DNA from: DASWED01 sp036394995
GTDB taxonomy: Bacteria; Actinomycetota; UBA4738; JACQTL01
Length of the DNA: 28,128 bases
NCBI GenBank assembly: GCA_036394995.1
Contig: DASWED010000077.1
Location: 1 to 28,128 of the forward strand
Direction of reading: 5' to 3'
Shown here: piece by piece, positions 24,319-28,128 of the stretch
Numbering within the stretch: the first letter of the stretch is position 1
Layout of the letters: each line of letters opens with the position of its first letter
Notes under the pieces: generated by a model
Seen by the model: the letters and a program-made list of their open reading frames with translations, nothing else
Told to the model about the DNA's origin: nothing
Databases searched by the model: none
Made by a program: the position numbers and the translations under genes

Positions 24319-24360
24319 CCGGCGCGGCCTCGCCCGGGCAAGCCAGGCCGAGGTAGCGGG

Positions 24361-24810
24361 TCAGGCCTCCGGTTCGACCTGGATCGACAGGGTGGCGTTG
24401 ACCTCGGGATACATGCGCACCGAGACCTCGTGGGTCCCCAGGCTCCGGATGGGCTCGTCGAGATGGATGTCCCGGCGGTCGATGGCCTGGCCGGTCTGCT
24501 TGGCGATCTCCTCGGCCAGGTCGGCCGTAGTGATGCTGCCGAACAGCCGCCCCTCCTCGCCGGCCCTGGCCGTCACCTTGATGGGGATCGCCGACAGGCG
24601 GTCGGCCAGGGCCTGGGCCTCGCCACGGGCCTTGTTCACGCGGGCGCCGTGGGCCCGGCGAAGGCTCTCCACGTGGCGCACCGCCCCCTTGCTGGCGGGG
24701 ATGGCCATCCCCCTGGGAACCAGGAAATTGCGCGCATAGCCGTCGGCCACGGTCACCACGTCGCCCGGCACGCCGAGCTTCTCCACTTCCTTCTGCAGGA
24801 TGATCTTCAT
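24361..24810 (-). CDS. rplI: 50S ribosomal protein bL9
   Basis: 149 aa, the family size. Begins MKIILQKEVEKLGVPGDVV with the classic VADGYARNFLVPRGMA signature of the N-terminal rRNA-binding domain, then a connecting helix and the C-terminal domain (FGSITTADLAEEI, RDIHLDEPIRSLGTHEV). It stabilises the 50S L1-stalk base. The GGAGG overlapping the rpsR stop is its likely ribosome site, with a long 12-nt spacing. Last gene of the rpsF-ssb-rpsR-rplI cluster. Confidence 0.97.
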   Translation of the reverse strand: MKIILQKEVEKLGVPGDVVTVADGYARNFLVPRGMAIPASKGAVRHVESLRRAHGARVNKARGEAQALADRLSAIPIKVTARAGEEGRLFGSITTADLAEEIAKQTGQAIDRRDIHLDEPIRSLGTHEVSVRMYPEVNATLSIQVEPEA

Positions 24811-24826
24811 CGCTCGATCAGGCCTC

Positions 24827-25105
24827 CTACCGCGTGCCGTAGGGCAGGAGCGCCATCTCCCGCGCGTTCTTCACGGCCGACGCGACGTCCCGTTGGTGCT
24901 GGGAGCAGTTCCCCGTCACCCGGCGGGCGCGAATCTTCCCCCGCTCCGAGACGAACTTCCGGAGCAGGTTCGTGTCCTTGTAGTCGACGTGCGTGACCTG
25001 ATCCTTGCAGAACTGGCAGAACTTGCGCTTGCCGCGCTTCGCCCAGCCCTTCTCCTCTTTTGCGTCCTTGCGCGGACGCTTCTTCGTGCTCGTCTTACCC
25101 GGCAT
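24827..25105 (-). CDS. rpsR: 30S ribosomal protein bS18, zinc-binding type
   Basis: 92 aa. A Lys/Arg-rich start (GKTSTKKRPRKDAK) is followed by FCQFCKD, DYKDTNLLRKFVSERGKI and RARRVTGNCSQHQRDVASAVKNAREMALLPY, the bS18 signature. Two Cys in CQFC plus the Cys and His of GNCSQH suggest the C+ zinc-binding form. It binds next to bS6 in the 30S platform. ATG 25105 overlaps the end of ssb by 11 nt, with GAGGAG inside ssb as ribosome site. Confidence 0.97.
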   Translation of the reverse strand: MPGKTSTKKRPRKDAKEEKGWAKRGKRKFCQFCKDQVTHVDYKDTNLLRKFVSERGKIRARRVTGNCSQHQRDVASAVKNAREMALLPYGTR

Positions 25106-25544
25106 CCAGTGGCGTCTCCTCGTCCATGCCGGCGCCGACGGAGACGCGGTCCTGTGAACCCGCGGACCACTCCCCGCCGCCGGACCGGCCCTGCTTCTCC
25201 ACCTTCGCGGTGGCCCATCGCAGACTCGGCCCGATCTCGTCGGCCTCGATCTCGATCACGGTTCGCTTCTCGCCATCCTGTGTCTCCCAGGACCGCTGCT
25301 GCAGGCGGCCCACCACGATCACGTTGGCCCCGCGCGTGAGCGACTCGGCCACGTTCTCCCCCAGCGAACGCCAGGCGTTCACGGTGAAGTAGGACGTGTC
25401 GCCGTCCTTCCACTCCCCCGCCTGGTCCTTGTACCGCCGGTTCACCGCCACGCGGAACTTGGCCACGGCCGCGCCGTTCGGCGTGTACCGGAGCTCGGGA
25501 TCGTCGGTCAGGTTCCCGACGATCGTCACCTGTCCCATCGCCAT
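25095..25544 (-). CDS. ssb: Single-stranded DNA-binding protein
   Basis: 149 aa from ATG 25544 (MAMGQVTIVGNLTDDPELRY); the longer reading from 25592 adds an unlikely lead. The OB fold covers about 1-110 (FRVAVNRRYKD, TSYFTVNAWRSLGENVAESL, GANVIVVGRLQQRSWET). The Gly/Ser linker is short. SSB proteins end in an acidic tip (DDDIPF-like) that binds partner proteins; here the end is MDEETPLDAG, with Leu in place of Phe and three extra residues. These last residues overlap the rpsR start, which may have forced the change. Between rpsF and rpsR, as in many bacteria. Confidence 0.95.
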   Translation of the reverse strand: MAMGQVTIVGNLTDDPELRYTPNGAAVAKFRVAVNRRYKDQAGEWKDGDTSYFTVNAWRSLGENVAESLTRGANVIVVGRLQQRSWETQDGEKRTVIEIEADEIGPSLRWATAKVEKQGRSGGGEWSAGSQDRVSVGAGMDEETPLDAG

Positions 25545-25623
25545 CGTCACCACCACCCTCTCGCCAACTCGTTCGCCCCCCGGCGATGGCATACCGGGAA
25601 GGAGGGGAAGAACCTACCGGACC

Positions 25624-25911
25624 TCATGCGACCCGCTGGACCACCTTGAACCGGATCACCTCGTCTGCGAGGTGGAGGACCCGGTCCAGCTCCGTGAGCG
25701 CGGCGGGCTCTGCCTCGAGCTCCGCGACCAGGTAGTAGCCCTCGGCCTGGTGGGCGATCTCGTACGCCAGGCGCCGACGGCCCCAGCGATCGAGCTTGCC
25801 GACCTGGCCCTTGCCGTCGGCGAGCGTCGTGTTGATCCGCTCCACGACCCGAGTCACGACGGACTCGTCGCTCTCCGCGGGCAGGATCAACATGAGTTCG
25901 TACTTGCGCAC
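25624..25911 (-). CDS. rpsF: 30S ribosomal protein bS6
   Basis: 95 aa from GTG 25911. AGGAGG (25922-25917) sits 5 nt before this GTG but directly against the upstream GTG 25917, so the inner start (VRKYELMLILP) is preferred. Family signs: YELMLILP, DRWGRRRLAYEIAHQAEGYYLVAELEAEP and VIRFKVVQRVA. It pairs with bS18 on the 30S platform. First gene of the cluster, with a leader able to form a structure covering its ribosome site. Confidence 0.96.
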   Translation of the reverse strand: MRKYELMLILPAESDESVVTRVVERINTTLADGKGQVGKLDRWGRRRLAYEIAHQAEGYYLVAELEAEPAALTELDRVLHLADEVIRFKVVQRVA

Positions 25912-25913
25912 AG

Positions 25914-25966
25914 CCACCTCCTGTGGACTGGAACGGCCCCCGAACCAACGGGAGCAGGAGTCGTGG
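25914..25966 (-). promoter_or_regulatory. rpsF leader structure, candidate S6:S18 autoregulatory RNA
   Basis: On the minus strand CCAC-GA-CTCCTG (25966-25955) can pair with CAGGAG-GTGG (25923-25914): ten pairs with a 2-nt bulge, enclosing the Shine-Dalgarno AGGAGG. The loop contains an inner CCCG/CGGG hairpin and GGCCGTTCC. Known S6:S18 leader motifs have a CCG-containing bulge near the rpsF start and let the bS6:bS18 pair repress its own operon. This fits in place and logic; the exact fold is not proven. Confidence 0.5.
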
Positions 25967-25974
25967 ACCCCCCA

Positions 25975-25980
25975 AGTGTA
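25975..25980 (-). promoter_or_regulatory. -10 hexamer (TACACT) for the rpsF operon
   Basis: TACACT on the minus strand, the same hexamer as before panB, would start a transcript about 55 nt upstream of rpsF, enough to include the leader structure. The -35 is not clear. Confidence 0.4.
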
Positions 25981-26034
25981 CCTGTCGACGCATCGCCTTC
26001 ATCGGGAACCGACGCTAGCACGGGGGGGTGACAC

Positions 26035-26065
26035 GAACCGCCGCGCGCCGCCGACCGGGCGGTTC
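26035..26065 (-). terminator. Inverted repeat at the dedA stop codon
   Basis: GAACCGCC (26035-26042) and GGCGGTTC (26058-26065) form a perfect 8-bp stem with a 15-nt loop overlapping the dedA TGA. On the minus strand no T-run follows (GTGTCACCCCC), so it is at most a weak or Rho-aided terminator. Confidence 0.3.
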
Positions 26066-26729
26066 AGTGATCCGAGCCGCGCCCGGAGCTCGCGTTCGAC
26101 CCCTCCTCCGGCCGCCTCGCGATGAACCGCCGGTAGACGAACCGGCCGCCGAAGAACAGCACCGCAAGCCCGAGCAGGCCCCACCCGAACCGGGACAGGA
26201 TCCTGTCGATGGAGTCGAGCTGCGAGTTCAGGAAGTAGCCGAGCAGCGAGACGCCCACCGCCCACAGCGTCACCGAGGGGACGTCGAAGGCGAGGAACCT
26301 CGCGTAGGGCATCCGCGACATCCCCGCCACGAACGGCAGGAACGTCCCGGCGACGGACACGTACCGCCCGATGAACACGGTCCTCCCACCCCGGCGGCGG
26401 AAGTACTCCTCGGCCACGTCCAGGCGGTCGGCCAGGCGGTTGGCGAACGGGATCCGCTTCAGCACCCGGGCTCCGTACCTCCGGCCGAGCCAGTATCCCG
26501 TCGACTCCCCCGCCAGCCCGGCCCCGACGCCCACCATGATCACCCACACGAGGTGGAGGTCCCCCTGCGCGGCGAACACCCCGCCGAGGGCCAGGACCAC
26601 GTCCCCCGGGATGATCAGCCCAAGGAACGCGGACCGGTCGGCGAACACGCCCGCCGCGACGATCCAGTATCCGGCCACAGCGAACGCCGGCCCGAACCAA
26701 TCGACGATCTGCTCGATGATCCCGATCAC
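26064..26729 (-). CDS. DedA-family (VTT domain) membrane protein
   Basis: 221 aa from GTG 26729 (VIGIIEQIVDWFGP), chosen because AGGGAG lies about 10 nt upstream; the frame stays open further but that part is not DedA-like. About five hydrophobic segments. Family signs: FLGLIIPGDVVLALGG, GAGLAGESTGYWLGRRYGARVL, the F-x-G-R-(Y/F) motif in VFIGRYVSVAGTFLPFVAGMSRM, and FLAFDVPSVTLWAVGVSLLGY. DedA proteins act in inner-membrane lipid or undecaprenyl-phosphate transport and membrane homeostasis; the exact substrate is open. Divergent from panB, with which it shares 26730-26867. Confidence 0.9.
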   Translation of the reverse strand: MIGIIEQIVDWFGPAFAVAGYWIVAAGVFADRSAFLGLIIPGDVVLALGGVFAAQGDLHLVWVIMVGVGAGLAGESTGYWLGRRYGARVLKRIPFANRLADRLDVAEEYFRRRGGRTVFIGRYVSVAGTFLPFVAGMSRMPYARFLAFDVPSVTLWAVGVSLLGYFLNSQLDSIDRILSRFGWGLLGLAVLFFGGRFVYRRFIARRPEEGSNASSGRGSDH

Positions 26730-26815
26730 AACCCGCTGCTCCCTCGTGAGGTGCCTCGATTCTGGCAGCGGACGGACGGATCCCCATCGGGGCATGGGTC
26801 CGGGCGCCCGGGGGG

Positions 26816-26821
26816 TACACT
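26816..26821 (+). promoter_or_regulatory. -10 hexamer (TACACT) for panB
   Basis: TACACT is 46 nt before ATG 26868, implying a leader of about 40 nt with GAGAGGAGG as ribosome site. -35 not clear. Confidence 0.45.
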
Positions 26822-26867
26822 TGAGCCGCAAGCACACGCCGTGCACTCACGAGAGGAGGCGCGAGCC

Positions 26868-27659
26868 ATGAGCATCACCGTCCGGGACCTCCGGGCATTC
26901 AAGGCGGAAGGGCGTCGGTTCGCCATGCTCACCGCCTACGACTACCCCACCGCACAGATCCTCGACGAAGCGGGGATCCCCGTGCTGCTGGTGGGCGACT
27001 CCCTGGCCCAGACCGTGCTGGGCTACGAGACCACGCTCCCCGTGACCATGGAGGAGATGCTCCACCACACGCGGGCCGTGGCCCGCGGGGCGAAGAACGC
27101 ACTCATCGTCGGGGACATGCCGTTCATGTCGTATCAGGTGTCCACCGAGGAGGGCGTGCACAACGCGGGCCGGTTCCTGAAGGAGGGCGGCGCCCACGCC
27201 GTGAAGATCGAGGGATGGATACCGGAGCTGTCCGAGGCGCTGTCGGCCCGGGGCATCCCGGTCATGGCCCACCTCGGGCTGACCCCGCAGTCCGTCCACG
27301 CCATGGGCGGGTACCGGGTCCAGGGGCGCACCGAGGAGGACGCCCACCGGCTGTTCCAGCAGGCCCTGGGCATGGAGAAGGCGGGGGCGTTCTCGCTTGT
27401 CCTGGAGGGGATCCCGTCCGACCTCGGCGCGCAGATCACCGAGTCGCTGCGGATCCCGACGATCGGCATCGGCGCCGGACCGAGCTGCGACGGCCAGGTC
27501 CTCGTCCTCACCGACCTCCTGGGGCTGAACAGCGGCAAGTACCCCAAGTTCGCCAAGCCCTACGCGAACCTCCGCGAGGACATCACGAAGGCCGTGCAGA
27601 CCTTCGCCGCCGACGTGGAGGCCGGCTCGTTCCCCGACGAGGAGCATTCGTACACGTAG
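26868..27659 (+). CDS. panB: 3-methyl-2-oxobutanoate hydroxymethyltransferase (ketopantoate synthase)
   Basis: 263 aa from ATG 26868 with a good GGAGG. It adds a hydroxymethyl group from methylene-THF to 2-oxoisovalerate, the first committed step to pantothenate and CoA. Seen: MLTAYDYPTAQILDEAG, LLVGDSLAQTVLGY with the metal-binding Asp, VGDMPFMSYQ, GGAHAVKIEG, AHLGLTPQSVHAMGGYRVQG, ALVLEGIP-like SLVLEGIPSDL, and IPTIGIGAGPSCDGQVLVLTDLLG. Length is normal. No panC or panD is next to it. Confidence 0.96.
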   Translation: MSITVRDLRAFKAEGRRFAMLTAYDYPTAQILDEAGIPVLLVGDSLAQTVLGYETTLPVTMEEMLHHTRAVARGAKNALIVGDMPFMSYQVSTEEGVHNAGRFLKEGGAHAVKIEGWIPELSEALSARGIPVMAHLGLTPQSVHAMGGYRVQGRTEEDAHRLFQQALGMEKAGAFSLVLEGIPSDLGAQITESLRIPTIGIGAGPSCDGQVLVLTDLLGLNSGKYPKFAKPYANLREDITKAVQTFAADVEAGSFPDEEHSYT

Positions 27660-27878
27660 ACCATCCTGTCCCCTCGTGCTCAGGACGCCGGCCCCGTTCG
27701 TGGCGTGGCTGCCTCCCTGCACAGGTCGGGAAGGAAGGCGGATGCCCGCTCCTACGACGCGATGATCGCCGCAGTCGCGCTGGCCAACGGGCTGCCGCTG
27801 TACACGTGCAACCCCGGGGACTTCGAGGGCATCGACGGGCTGACGGTCGTGCCGGTGACCCACTCGGATGCCATCTGA
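27660..27878 (+). pseudogene. VapC-like PIN-domain toxin, C-terminal remnant
   Basis: A frame that opens immediately after the panB stop and ends with TGA 27876-27878 reads GVAASLHRSGRKADARSYDA, then MIAAVALANGLPLYTCNPGDF and EGIDGLTVVPVTHSDAI. This is the last third of VapC-type PIN ribonucleases, with the conserved D of YDAMIAA and the CNPxDF end. A GTG at 27705 would give 57 residues, but the N-terminal catalytic acids and any antitoxin gene are missing. It is a leftover of a type II toxin-antitoxin pair cut at the panB side. Probably not functional. Confidence 0.7.
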
Positions 27879-27999
27879 TCCAACACGTCCCAGTCATACG
27901 AGCGGGGGCCCGGTTCCCATCCCGCTCGCGGTGACCGGCGGTCAGTGGGATAGTTGCAGGCGAACCGTCACCGTGGCCCGCGAGCACCAAGGAGACGTC

Positions 28000-28128
28000 A
28001 TGCGTGAGTACAAGCTGTTCATCGGCGGGGAGTTCGTGGACGCCGCCTCCGGGGAGACCATCGACACGCCGAACCCCTCCACCGGGGAGCCGGCCGGCCG
28101 GGTGGCCGTGGCCGGCGCCGAGGACGTG
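28000..28128 (+). CDS. Aldehyde dehydrogenase family protein, N-terminal start only
   Basis: 43 codons from ATG 28000, preceded by AAGGAG at 5 nt, then cut by the window end. The start KLFIGGEFVDAASGETIDT and NPSTGEPAGRVAVAGAEDV match the first residues of NAD(P)+-dependent aldehyde dehydrogenases (FIGGEWVD..SG.....NPATGE). The active-site Cys and cofactor site lie beyond the window, so the subfamily cannot be told. The 121 nt before it hold no gene. Confidence 0.88.
   Translation, partial: MREYKLFIGGEFVDAASGETIDTPNPSTGEPAGRVAVAGAEDV

Noticed and set aside
1..28128. CRISPR array, phage region, origin or rRNA
   Set aside because: No regularly spaced direct repeats, phage structural genes or rRNA sequence were seen; the DnaA-like sites at dnaB are too few for an origin.

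Overview
The window looks like the chromosome of a high-GC Actinomycetota bacterium. I infer this from uniformly GC-rich coding, an actinobacterial-type DnaK (no insert before the DLGG motif), an EtfD-like membrane Fe-S protein of the Rv0338c type, TANNNT -10 hexamers lying 6-9 nt before start codons (leaderless genes), and the rpsF-ssb-rpsR-rplI cluster. No genus can be named; an uncultivated lineage or a metagenome-derived contig is possible.

Left part (1-5986): the 5' end of dnaK (leftward, with an odd internal deletion), a divergent etfD-like gene behind a perfect dyad, then a small ORF overlapping a soluble histidine kinase, which overlaps a LuxR-type response regulator.

Central part (6024-15058): a 1185-aa acidic HEAT-repeat protein, a PelF-like GT4 glycosyltransferase carrying its own acidic spacer and HEAT tail, a polytopic PelG-like membrane protein overlapping it by 4 nt, and a UDP-glucose dehydrogenase. 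Together with the kinase/regulator pair this looks like a compact exopolysaccharide synthesis/export locus in which HEAT repeats are the unusual element. It is the best candidate for an undescribed system here.

Right part (15103-28128): trpD, tRNA-Gly(CCC), nth (stop codon inside the tRNA gene) and dnaB with a 420-residue homing-type intein. A divergent GT-C-like membrane protein and metallo-hydrolase, an IS630-like transposase remnant and a cytochrome P450 then separate dnaB from rplI-rpsR-ssb-rpsF, genes that are commonly its neighbours. The rpsF leader can fold over its Shine-Dalgarno sequence. Next come a DedA-family gene, the divergent panB, a VapC-like PIN-domain remnant, and the start of an aldehyde dehydrogenase cut by the window end.

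No CRISPR array, rRNA, intact insertion sequence or phage genes were seen. All functional calls come from motif reading and family knowledge; no search was run.
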